Below are positions 25,714-33,113 of a DNA stretch of 51,344 bases, piece after piece (position 1 is the stretch's first letter; each line of letters begins with the position of its first letter). The notes beneath the pieces are model-generated. The model was not told the DNA's origin, made no database searches, and saw nothing but the letters and a program-made list of their open reading frames with translations. A program made the translations under genes and the position numbers. The DNA comes from DATFYM01 sp035315065 (GTDB lineage Bacteria > Acidobacteriota > Terriglobia > UBA7540), in contig DATFYM010000230.1 of assembly GCA_035315065.1 (NCBI GenBank), forward strand, positions 1-51,344. The letters are read 5' to 3'.

Positions 25714-26328
25714 CTAGGCGGCGGCCTGTTTCCTCTGAAAGATAAGCGGCTTTCGCGGCCGTCCCGGCTTTTCACCCAAGCGAGAAAACAGTCGAGCGTA
25801 GGCGAGGTCCCGGGCGCTCAAGCTGGGGGAGTCATCCATGATTTCTTGTTCGGAAACTCCCTTCCGAAACAGTAAGGCGACATGCTGGAGCGGAATGCGA
25901 GTTCCCTGGAAAACCGGCTCTCCTCCCAATATGTCGGGGGAAGAGACCACACGCCTCCTGCCCCAACGGAAGGCTGCCAAATTCCGCGCCACCGTCTGCC
26001 GGAGTGGCTTGCACTCGACGAACACTTGCATTTCCCCGGAGCGATAAACGAGGTCAGCGCCTTCCATCGACCAGTGCGACGCCCTCTTGTTTCCACGCGC
26101 AAGGACTTGAGCCAGGGATTGCTTGTCGTGTTTGCTCAGCGGGAAGGGGAATTCAGCCAGTAATTTTATGAACAGCACATCGCCAACCGAGAACTGATGA
26201 CGTACTGTCTTGGCGGTCTTCCGCTTGTGCGATGCTGTCACGGATCGCTTTTCCAATGCCGTCCGAATCGTTTCGGGTGAAACCTCCGCGATCGCCGCGG
26301 CCTCATTGACAGAAAAGAGTTCAGCCAT
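25714..26328 (-). CDS. DUF433 antitoxin with N-terminal helix-turn-helix domain
   Basis: The protein has 204 residues from ATG 26328, with GAGGACATC just upstream. Residues 1-60 are a MerR/excisionase-like helix-turn-helix (FSVNEAAAIAEVSPETIRTAL). The C-terminal DUF433 domain has SSPDILGGEPVFQGTRIPLQ and LFRKGVSEQEIMDDSPSL. DUF433 proteins are antitoxins of DUF5615 toxins; here only a 31-codon piece of the toxin follows, so the antitoxin is an orphan. It probably represses its own promoter. Confidence 0.85.
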   Translation of the reverse strand: MAELFSVNEAAAIAEVSPETIRTALEKRSVTASHKRKTAKTVRHQFSVGDVLFIKLLAEFPFPLSKHDKQSLAQVLARGNKRASHWSMEGADLVYRSGEMQVFVECKPLRQTVARNLAAFRWGRRRVVSSPDILGGEPVFQGTRIPLQHVALLFRKGVSEQEIMDDSPSLSARDLAYARLFSRLGEKPGRPRKPLIFQRKQAAA

Positions 26329-26371
26329 GATGTCCTCACGATAAATATACCACCACAGGTGGAATAATTGC

Positions 26372-26506
26372 AACCCGTCCTCGATCGTCGCCTATGATCT
26401 GCCGATTGCCAGCCAGGCGATGCGCCGCAACTTGATTTTGGTAGCCGCGAATGTCGCGGAGTTCCGGCGGGTGGAGGAGTTGGTCTGGCAGAACTGGGCC
26501 AACTGA
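26372..26506 (+). pseudogene. VapC/FitB-type PIN toxin, C-terminal fragment
   Basis: The frame reads IVAYDLPIASQAMRRNLILV and AANVAEFRRVEELVWQNW to TGA 26504. This is the C-terminal third of a VapC toxin, including the YD(L/V)xIAxxA and VTxNxxEF-type motifs. There is no start and no N-terminus. It lies just upstream of, and divergent from, the DUF433 gene. Confidence 0.75.
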
Positions 26507-26650
26507 GCGTAACGCGGGCCTGCCCCATTGCATCGGTCAGGGCAAGTTTGGCGCCGGTCCTCCCTCCCCGCCTGTTATCCTGGCAGAAGCGGAGGGTGAG
26601 GTTTTTTCGGGGATGATGGGCAGTTGGAGTCCGACAGGCGGGAGCTGGCC

Positions 26651-26866
26651 ATGCGTTACTGGGGGAAAGTCTCGAACGGAACGGTGGTTTTGCCGCCGGA
26701 AGCCAATCTGCCGGAGGGGACGGAGGTCCGCGTGGAGCCCGTGGCTCCGAGAACGCTGGTCGAACGCCTCAAAGACGTCATCGGAATCGTGCATGGCGGG
26801 CCTCCTGACTGGGCGAAGAATCACGACCATTACCTTCACGGGACACCCAACGCCAGGTGTCCTTAG
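26651..26866 (+). CDS. small antitoxin-like protein ending in the NHDHYLHG motif
   Basis: The protein has 71 residues starting MRYWGKVSNGTVVLPPEANL, then PEGTEVRVEP (AbrB/DUF104-like strand pattern) and ERLKDVIGIVHGGPPDWA with NHDHYLHG. This architecture is common in orphan antitoxin-like genes. GGGAG lies 6 nt before the ATG. The last codons and the stop (TAG) come from the palindromic element that begins at 26865, so the natural C-terminus was probably altered by its insertion. No toxin follows. Confidence 0.65.
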   Translation: MRYWGKVSNGTVVLPPEANLPEGTEVRVEPVAPRTLVERLKDVIGIVHGGPPDWAKNHDHYLHGTPNARCP

Positions 26867-27116
26867 CCCCGGCAGGGGCGGCGTAATCTAGCCCACGGCG
26901 ACAGCCGTGGGATCCGGTGTGCCGTGACCCCCGGAGCCCCGCAGGGGCGACATAACCCTCCATCCCCATGCCAGCATCCTCCCATGCGGCCTCCGGCACC
27001 AAGTCGCGTGGTTCCTATGTCGCCCCTGCCGGGGCTGGGGAAGGTGTCTAAGGTGTTCGTCCGTCACCCACGGCTGTCGCCGTGGGCTAGACTACGCCGC
27101 CCCTGCCGGGGCTGGG
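26865..27116. repeat. palindromic element with GCCCCGGCAGGGGC ends
   Basis: The left arm (AGCCCCGGCAGGGGCGGCGT, then CTAGCCCACGGCGACAGCC) is the reverse complement of the right arm (about 27066-27116). An inner pair, GCCCCGCAGGGGCGACATAA / TATGTCGCCCCTGCCGGGGC, lies at about 26937 and 27018. It sits between an antitoxin-like gene and a broken toxin and touches both. Confidence 0.85.
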
Positions 27117-27117
27117 G

Positions 27118-27234
27118 AGCTACCGCAGGCGGAACCAGGATTCGGGTGTAAAACTCGGTCAGTAAATGCAGAAAGCCGATCTGGTGTAGGTACCGGCGTA
27201 GGTATTGGATCGGCGAAGTATCCGAAATCGCCTC
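27118..27234 (-). pseudogene. PIN-like toxin (DUF3368 type) remnant, cut by a palindromic element
   Basis: Read on the minus strand from 27234: EAISDTSPIQYL, RRYLHQIGFLHLLTEFYTRI and LVPPAVA, the N-terminal part of a DUF3368/PIN toxin with the SDTSP catalytic Asp. A short YLRR duplication interrupts the first helix. There is no start codon, and the frame ends at the palindromic element. It follows the UPF0175 antitoxin gene directly, its normal position. Confidence 0.7.
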
Positions 27235-27484
27235 ATGCGCTCTTGAGGTCGTGAACCAACTCCTCTTCGCTGAGGTTGAACGTGCTCACACCATACTCTG
27301 CCAGGTGGCTAAGGAAGTATGGCTTTGGCACGCCGGCGAGCTGGGCGGCGGCGCCCGATGAAAGCTGGCCTATCTCGTATAGCTTGATGGCCGCGGCAAA
27401 ACGAATCCTGGACGCAAGGACATCTGGCGTAGCTTTCAAGGCCAGCAGGATCTCATCCGGAATGGAAAACGTCACCTGACTCAT
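27233..27484 (-). CDS. UPF0175 family antitoxin
   Basis: The protein has 83 residues and looks complete: MSQVTFSIPDEILLALKATP, then AAIKLYEIGQLSSGAAAQLAG (helix-turn-helix) and KPYFLSHLAEYGVSTFNLSEEEL. UPF0175 proteins are DNA-binding antitoxins paired with DUF3368 PIN toxins; the toxin downstream is a remnant. An AT-rich region upstream (27485-27520) could hold its promoter. Confidence 0.85.
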   Translation of the reverse strand: MSQVTFSIPDEILLALKATPDVLASRIRFAAAIKLYEIGQLSSGAAAQLAGVPKPYFLSHLAEYGVSTFNLSEEELVHDLKSA

Positions 27485-27631
27485 GTCTAACCAACGTTAG
27501 TATTCTACCACAAGTGAATCGGGCTGTTCGATATCGGAGGCCTATTCCTATATCCGACACCGTGATTTACCGGAGTGCCAGCCGCGACGCCCGGCGGTAT
27601 TAGGTCATTGCCCAAGAAAATGCGGCGGGGG

Positions 27632-27953
27632 TTACTCTCTGCCTCTGAGGATTGCCGCCATCACGCGAGGGCTGCGCCGTCCGTGCATGACTGCGACAAC
27701 CCACAGGGGCTCTTCTCCGGCGCGTAGGCAATCAGATACTCACGTACCACCATGAAGCGCAAAGGTCGTGAGGTGAGGTCCGGGCGTCGGTGGCCCTGAC
27801 CGGGAAAAGCCGCAAGAGCATCAATAGCGTGCAGAACTTCCGCAATCTTTCCGCAGTCGGGCGGTCGGCAGCGTCGAGACTTTCCGCGCGAATGAATTCC
27901 CAAATCTCGTCAAGGCGAAGGCGGGCTTCCGGGTGAAAATCATAGGCGATCAT
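27632..27953 (-). pseudogene. RelE/ParE-type toxin with two frameshifts
   Basis: The start at ATG 27953 reads MIAYDFHPEARLRLDEIWEF and IRAESLDAADR. The match continues in a second frame (VLHAIDALAAFPGQGHRRPD, LTSRPLRFMVVREYLIAYAPEKSP) and in a third (WVVAVMHGRRSPRVMAAILR) to TAA 27632. Repairing two single-base indels would restore a normal ParE toxin of about 105 residues. It overlaps the antitoxin stop by ATGA. Confidence 0.85.
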
Positions 27954-28204
27954 GAACCGGGCGGCGTCCGGCGAGCCGCGTCGCTCTTTTCTCGGAAGTG
28001 GGCAATAACCTCGTCACGGGAAATGGGCTTCACGCTGCCGCTTTTCAGGTCGTCATAGCGGCTGTTAAGCATCTCCCGCGCTTGCAGCACCTCATCAAAG
28101 TATCCCGCCATTGCGTCTTCAACGAGGTCGTCAGTGCCGCGTCCGCTCTCGGTGGACAGATCCTTGAGCTTCTTCTCCGTCTCGGGGGTGAGTTGTACTT
28201 CCAT
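27950..28204 (-). CDS. ParD-like antitoxin
   Basis: The protein has 84 residues from ATG 28204: MEVQLTPETEKKLKDLSTES, GRGTDDLVEDAMAGYFDEV (ribbon-helix-helix type) and a flexible tail with KSGSVKPISRDEVIAHFREK. The pattern is of CC2985/ParD-type antitoxins. It is translationally coupled (ATGA) to the frameshifted ParE gene. It is probably still made, without an active partner. Confidence 0.82.
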   Translation of the reverse strand: MEVQLTPETEKKLKDLSTESGRGTDDLVEDAMAGYFDEVLQAREMLNSRYDDLKSGSVKPISRDEVIAHFREKSDAARRTPPGS

Positions 28205-28474
28205 GGCTCTTAGAGTAAGAGAAAACCATCCCTTCGTCAACAAGGAGCTCCAACGGCACCCACCTGAGCGCCAGTAGCGCCGTCACGAGGAACGTCGAAC
28301 GCGTCGCCTCTTGAATTCTGCCGCAAACGCCGCCTGTCAATCGCGGCCCCGAGTCTGCTGTGGCTTCTCGATGCGCGTTCACAGGCGCTGGTCCCGCGGC
28401 ATCCGGCGCAAGGCAATACGCTTGCTGCAAGTTGCTTTTCTCTGCCATCATGAGGCGATGAAGCAGGAGGATCT

Positions 28475-30262
28475 ATGACACCGCGACTCGCCATCGTGAT
28501 TCTGCTGACTGCTGGCGCTGCACTATGCCAGACGCCACAAAGGGCTGCAGGCACCTATTCCGCGGACATTCGCTTCGACATCAGCAGGGTACCCTTCAGC
28601 CGGTACGGATCGTACATCGCTTTCTCACGGCTCCGAGGATCGGCCGGCGGGACCGCCGGGCTCTACCTGCGCACGGTGCATGGTACAAGCGGCCGGCGCG
28701 AGGTGTTTCTCGTGGAGTTGTTGAGAGACGGCAAGCCCATCGAATTCCGGGAGACGGCATCTCCCACGCTACTTCGTCTGGATGCGGAAGGCGGCTTCGC
28801 GGAGATCTGCCTCAGCGAGGCACGGGTGGTTCGGATTCACGGGCAAGGTGTCGGCATCCGCTTCTCGGCGCCCAGCGGGACCTATGGTTTCGCCTTCCAA
28901 CGGGGCGAATCACAGTGGGAAGTGAACAGCCCAGAGCAGGATCTCAAATACACGTTGACCGCAAAGGAAGGCCGGCTGGCTGTGGATGCTCCCTGGAAGG
29001 AGGTGAACGCGACTCATATCGCGGCCGCCTTTCTGCCTGAGTCACCGACGGGCGGTTTTGAGGGCGTGATCGAGGAGTTTGAAGGTAGTTGGCACCCTCG
29101 CACCTATCCAAAGAGCTTTGCGGAATGCCAGGCAGACCTCAAGGGCGAGTACCAGCGGTGGCTGGCGAAGATGCCCACGGTTCCCGATGAATTCCAGCCG
29201 GGAGCAAACCTTGCCGCCTATGTGAACTGGTCGGCGGTGGTCGAACCGGAGGGCTACCTCACCCGGCCGGCCATGATGATGTCCAAGAACTGGATGACCA
29301 ACGTCTGGAGCTGGGACCACTGCTTTAACGCTATGGCTCTGGTAGAAACGGATCCCGATCTGGCGTGGGATCAGTATCTGATCATGTTCGATAACCAGAA
29401 CGCCGACGGAGCTCTCCCGGATTCCATCAACGACCGCGTCCGCGTCTGGGCCTTTAGCAAGCCGCCCATTCATGGTTGGGTAGCGCGCTGGATGCTGGAG
29501 CACAGCACCACCGTCAGCCCAACGCAAGTGGAGAAGTTGTACGAACTGCTTTCCCGCTGGACGAATTGGTACTTCAAGTTTCGCGACGATGATGGCGATG
29601 GCGTTCCCCAGTATGAACACGGCAATGATTCCGGCTGGGATAACTCGACGGTCTTCCGCGTGGGACCGCCAGTTGAGTCGCCTGATCTCTCCGCCTACCT
29701 GGTGATGCAGATGGATTTTCTCTCCGATGTGGAACGCGAACTCGGCAAAACCGAGGAAAGCAATGAATGGAAGCGCCGCGCCGATGAACTGTTGGAGAAG
29801 ATGCTGCGCCTCACCTGGAAGGGCGACCACTTTGTGGCGGTTCACTCCGGCGATCACCGAACGATGGAGTCCGAGAGCCTCTTGCTGTACCTGCCCATCC
29901 TGCTGGGCAACCGGCTGCCCGCCGATGTGCGTGCGAAACTGGTCGCCGGCCTGAAGCGGCAGGGTGCTTTCCTCACCGACAATGGCCTGGCGACGGAGAG
30001 CCCGCGCAGCCCCCACTTCCAGCGCGATGGCTACTGGCTGGGGCCCATCTGGGCGCCGTCTACCATGGTGATTGCAGAAGGCCTCGATGCGGTCGGCGAG
30101 AAGGCACTGGCGCAGGATCTGCGCCGACGCTTCTGCCGGATGGCGCAAAAGAGCGGCATGGCGGAAAACTTCGAGGCCATCTCGGGTGCGCCCCTGCGCG
30201 ACCCCGCCTACACGTGGACGTCGAGCGTGTATTTGATCTTCGCGCACGAATTGCTGCGGTGA
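28475..30262 (+). CDS. MGH1-type glycoside hydrolase (GH63-like alpha-glycosidase), secreted
   Basis: The protein has 595 residues with a signal peptide (MTPRLAIVILLTAGAALCQ). GGAGGATCT precedes the ATG. The N-terminal 220 residues are beta-rich. The C-terminal (alpha/alpha)6 barrel has NWMTNVWSWDHCFNAMAL, QNADGALPDSINDR, YEHGNDSGWDNSTVF (putative catalytic Asp) and RDGYWLGPIWAPSTM with MAENFEAISG (putative catalytic Glu). This matches MGH1-like domains related to glucosidase and mannosylglycerate hydrolase families. The substrate is unknown. Confidence 0.88.
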   Translation: MTPRLAIVILLTAGAALCQTPQRAAGTYSADIRFDISRVPFSRYGSYIAFSRLRGSAGGTAGLYLRTVHGTSGRREVFLVELLRDGKPIEFRETASPTLLRLDAEGGFAEICLSEARVVRIHGQGVGIRFSAPSGTYGFAFQRGESQWEVNSPEQDLKYTLTAKEGRLAVDAPWKEVNATHIAAAFLPESPTGGFEGVIEEFEGSWHPRTYPKSFAECQADLKGEYQRWLAKMPTVPDEFQPGANLAAYVNWSAVVEPEGYLTRPAMMMSKNWMTNVWSWDHCFNAMALVETDPDLAWDQYLIMFDNQNADGALPDSINDRVRVWAFSKPPIHGWVARWMLEHSTTVSPTQVEKLYELLSRWTNWYFKFRDDDGDGVPQYEHGNDSGWDNSTVFRVGPPVESPDLSAYLVMQMDFLSDVERELGKTEESNEWKRRADELLEKMLRLTWKGDHFVAVHSGDHRTMESESLLLYLPILLGNRLPADVRAKLVAGLKRQGAFLTDNGLATESPRSPHFQRDGYWLGPIWAPSTMVIAEGLDAVGEKALAQDLRRRFCRMAQKSGMAENFEAISGAPLRDPAYTWTSSVYLIFAHELLR

Positions 30263-30309
30263 ATGTGCAGCGCTCGAGATGGCGCAGCCTTTACCGAGCC
30301 TCCTCAAAG

Positions 30310-30391
30310 AGTCGAGAGTCGAAAGTCAAAGGTCGAAAGCAAGAAAAGCTCGGTCTTTGACTTTCGACTTTCGACTTTTGACTTTCGACTG
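30310..30391. terminator. heptamer hairpin between convergent genes (TCGAAAG units)
   Basis: GTCGAGAGTCGAAAGTCAAA (from about 30311) pairs with CTTTGACTTTCGACTTTCGA (from about 30355) in a strong stem between two convergent genes. It could end transcription from both sides but has no clear T-run. It belongs to the heptamer family. Confidence 0.55.
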
Positions 30392-30408
30392 GGGTCTGAC
30401 TCCTGATC

Positions 30409-31092
30409 TTAGACCGGCGGCCGGAACCGGTATCCGACCCACGGTTCCGTCAACAAGTATTTCGGCTGGGCCGGCTTGGGCTCGATCTTCTTGCGAAGCT
30501 GGTTGACGAAGACGCGCAGGTACTCGGTCTCTTGGCCGTAGTCCGGACCCCAGACGGACTGGAGCAGTTCCCGGTGCGGGATGGGCTTGTCAGGGTGGGA
30601 GACCAGGTAGCGAAGCAAGTCAAACTCCTTGGGTGTAAGGCGAACTTCCCTGCCCCGGGCGGTGACGCTGCGGCGAACAAAGTCAACGGCCAGATCAGCG
30701 GACTGGAAGGAAAGTCTCTCCTGGTCCGCGTCATGAAGCGACCGGCGCAGGTTGGCGCGGATGCGAGCCAGGAGTTCCTGCATGCCGAACGGTTTGACGA
30801 CATAATCGTCGGCGCCGGCGTCGAGGGCGCGAACCTTGTCGCGCTCGCTGTTGCGCACCGAGAGCATAATGATGGGCACGTCGGAGGTCTCGCGAATCTC
30901 GCGGCAGACCTCGAACCCGCTGATGCCCGGCATATTGATGTCGACAATGAGGAGGTCCGGCATTTCCTCCCGGATCCCGGCCAGCGCCTCCTCGCCGGTG
31001 CGGGCTTCGCGCACTCCGTAACCCGCGGCAGCTAGAGAGCTACGCAAGGTGCGCCGGATCTGCGGCTCGTCGTCAACTAGAAGAATGGTCAC
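30409..31092 (-). CDS. kdpE: KdpE-like response regulator
   Basis: The protein has 227 residues. The receiver domain has DDE at 7-9, the phospho-acceptor Asp51 in LLIVDINMPG and the Lys of VVKPFG. The OmpR/PhoB winged helix follows (RLTPKEFDLLRYLVSHPDKP, YLRVFVNQLRKKIE, YLLTEPWVGYRF). The tail LLTEPWVGYRF and the neighbouring kdpD genes identify KdpE. It is separated from the kinase gene upstream by over 500 nt of repeats. No kdpFABC is present in this window. Confidence 0.9.
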   Translation of the reverse strand: MTILLVDDEPQIRRTLRSSLAAAGYGVREARTGEEALAGIREEMPDLLIVDINMPGISGFEVCREIRETSDVPIIMLSVRNSERDKVRALDAGADDYVVKPFGMQELLARIRANLRRSLHDADQERLSFQSADLAVDFVRRSVTARGREVRLTPKEFDLLRYLVSHPDKPIPHRELLQSVWGPDYGQETEYLRVFVNQLRKKIEPKPAQPKYLLTEPWVGYRFRPPV

Positions 31093-31108
31093 GTCAGTTC
31101 TCAGTTCT

Positions 31109-31469
31109 CAGAACGTGTGAAGAAATTAAACACAGAGGCACGGAGACACAGAGAAGAGAAAGAGAATCACATGAAGATGTCCGTTGTTTCTCGATGTTCC
31201 CATTTTCCTCTGTGCCTCTGTAAACCAAGGTCGTAATTTCTTGTTTTTTTTGGCAAGGATTGTCGAGATCCTCCGCGGTACGAAGAAGAAGAACTCTAAC
31301 ACGGAGATCGCGGAGGACTCACAGAGGAAACAGAGAAGCGCGCGCACTTCTTCTCCGTGGCCTCTGTGACCCCTCTGCGGCCTCTGTGTTGGCGTCTTGT
31401 TTCGGTTGCGGCCAAACGCCGCGCTGTGTCTCTATGTTGAAAGCCCCTCGCAATTAATTCACACCTTCT
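31109..31469. repeat. nested hairpin element with AGAACGTGTGAA/TTCACACCTTCT ends (copy 3)
   Basis: The terminal pair AGAACGTGTGAAGAAATTAA / AATTAATTCACACCTTCT encloses two purine-rich hairpins: CACAGAGGCACGGAGACACA with CCTCTGTGCCTCTG, and GGAGGACTCACAGAGGAAAC with CTCTGTGACCCCTCTGCGG. The arms differ from copies 1 and 2 inside but share the ends. It lies within the kdpD-kdpE gap. Confidence 0.75.
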
Positions 31470-31620
31470 CAGTTGTCAGTTTCCCAGTTGCGAGTTAGCT
31501 TAGCTGTCAGTCGTCAGCTATCAGCACTCAGCAACGATCCAACGTCGGGCCGGCTCTCAGCCTTCTGCTGACGGCTGATGGCTGACAGCTAACTGAAAAC
31601 CGGGAACTGAAAACTGACAA
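31470..31620. repeat. heptamer hairpin (AGTCGTC/AGCTATC units) behind the kdpD kinase gene
   Basis: GTTGTCAGTTTCCCAGTTGC and CTGTCAGTCGTCAGCTATCA face GCTGACGGCTGATGGCTGAC and CTGAAAACTGACAAC. Period 7 is degenerate. It abuts the stop codon of the kinase gene at 31621. Confidence 0.7.
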
Positions 31621-33063
31621 CTACTGAGACAGCGGCAAACTGAACCGGAACACCGAGCCTTTACCAAGCTGGCTGGTGACGCCGATGCTCCCTCCATGCG
31701 CCTCGACGATGGCTTTCGCAATCGCCAGACCCATCCCGGTGCCCTGCACGCGGTAGCGTTGGTCCCTGCCCCGATAGAATTTGTCGAACACCAGGGCTTG
31801 TTCGAAGCTGTCGATGCCCGGGCCCGCATCGGCCACGCTTGTCACCAGCATGCGTCCGGCCACCTCGCTGGTGACCACAATCCGGGAGCCGTCCGGCGAA
31901 TACTTGGCGGCGTTGTCCAGGAGGTGCGCCAGCACCTGCTTGATGCGGGAGAAGTCGACCCGCACCGCTGGCAGGTCGGTGGGAACCCTCAGTTCAACCT
32001 GGTGGCTGGCTAGGGCGTGCTTCGACTCCTCGATGGCCGCGTCCATAATCTCGCGCATGTGGCACGGCTCCAGGGTGAGCTCGATCTCGCCGGCATCGAG
32101 CTTGGCCATCTCCAGCGCTTCGTCAATGAGCCGATTGAGGCGGTCGCTCTCTTCGTCGATCACCACCGTGAGCTCGCGCCGCTGCTCTTCGGTGAGCTGC
32201 GGTTGCGAAAGCAGGCTGGTGACCGAAGCCTTGATGGCGGTCAGCGGGGTCCGCAACTCGTGGGTCACCGAATCCAGCAGCGCTGTCCGAAGGCGTTCCT
32301 CGCGCCGCGCCGCCTCCGCCTTGCCCAGCGCCTCGACCGCGTTCGCCCGCTCAATGGCGATCGCCACCATCGACCCCAGCGCGTCCAAAGTCTCTCGCGC
32401 CACCACCGTGCCGGCGAGCCCGACGCTGCCCACCGGCCGCACGCCCAGCCGCACGGGCGTGATGCACACCTGCCGCTCGGCGTCGATCACCACCTCGCCG
32501 CGCGCCATCACCGCCTTCAACTCCTGGCCATCGAGCGCACGCGAACTCGACCCGGAGCGGTAAACCTCGTCTTTGTTGGCAAGGAACAGAGCCGACTCCT
32601 GCGCCTCAAAGGCTTCAACCACGCGCCTCGGAATCGTGTTCAGCAATTCCACCACATTCCCCGCCACCAGCAACTGTTGGGCGAAGGCGTAGAGCCGCTC
32701 CACCTCGCGACGGCGCCGATTGGCGTCACGGGTGCGTCGCCGGGCGAGGTCGGAGAGCCGGCTAGCGGTGATCGCGGTGACGAGAAAGGCAAAGAGCGCC
32801 ACCCAGTTTTGCGGATCGGCAACGACGAACGTGCGAAGCGGAGGCAGAAAGTAGTAATTGAACGCCAGGGTAGCGAGGATGGACATGAAGACGGAGACCT
32901 GCCATCCCCAAACCGCGGAAACCAGCAGAACTCCCAGCAAGAAGGTGAGCGCCACCGTGGTGGGGTTCGCATGGACCTGCCGGACGTAGATCAACACGAT
33001 GGCAGCCACCACCGCAGTAGCGGAGACGTAGCGAACGAACTGCTCAACGAGGGTGTTCCGCAC
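31621..33063 (-). CDS. kdpD: KdpD C-terminal half: DUF4118/histidine kinase
   Basis: The protein has 480 residues starting at GTG 33063. Four membrane helices of the KdpD DUF4118 type (VVAAIVLIYVRQ, FNYYFLPPLRTF, WVALFAFLVTAIT) are followed by a GAF-like region, the HisKA box (DSVTHELRTPLTAIKAS) and an ATPase domain (NAAKYSPDGS, DAGPGID, GTGMGLAIAKAIV). It lacks the N-terminal KdpD and USP domains, which are encoded by the divergent gene at 33114. TATAAT lies 7 nt before the GTG, so a leaderless message is likely. It would phosphorylate KdpE. Confidence 0.9.
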   Translation of the reverse strand: MRNTLVEQFVRYVSATAVVAAIVLIYVRQVHANPTTVALTFLLGVLLVSAVWGWQVSVFMSILATLAFNYYFLPPLRTFVVADPQNWVALFAFLVTAITASRLSDLARRRTRDANRRRREVERLYAFAQQLLVAGNVVELLNTIPRRVVEAFEAQESALFLANKDEVYRSGSSSRALDGQELKAVMARGEVVIDAERQVCITPVRLGVRPVGSVGLAGTVVARETLDALGSMVAIAIERANAVEALGKAEAARREERLRTALLDSVTHELRTPLTAIKASVTSLLSQPQLTEEQRRELTVVIDEESDRLNRLIDEALEMAKLDAGEIELTLEPCHMREIMDAAIEESKHALASHQVELRVPTDLPAVRVDFSRIKQVLAHLLDNAAKYSPDGSRIVVTSEVAGRMLVTSVADAGPGIDSFEQALVFDKFYRGRDQRYRVQGTGMGLAIAKAIVEAHGGSIGVTSQLGKGSVFRFSLPLSQ

Positions 33064-33080
33064 AAGTGCTATTATAGGCG
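33064..33080. promoter_or_regulatory. bidirectional -10 region between the split kdpD genes
   Basis: The 17 bases between the GTG at 33063 (minus) and the first ATG at 33081 (plus) hold CTATTATAG, a near-palindrome. It reads as TATAAT on the minus strand and as extended -10 TGCTATTAT on the plus strand. Predicted starts fall at or next to both first codons. Confidence 0.6.
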
Positions 33081-33113
33081 ATGTCGTTCCAAGCTGGGTT
33101 TCAAAGAAGCATA

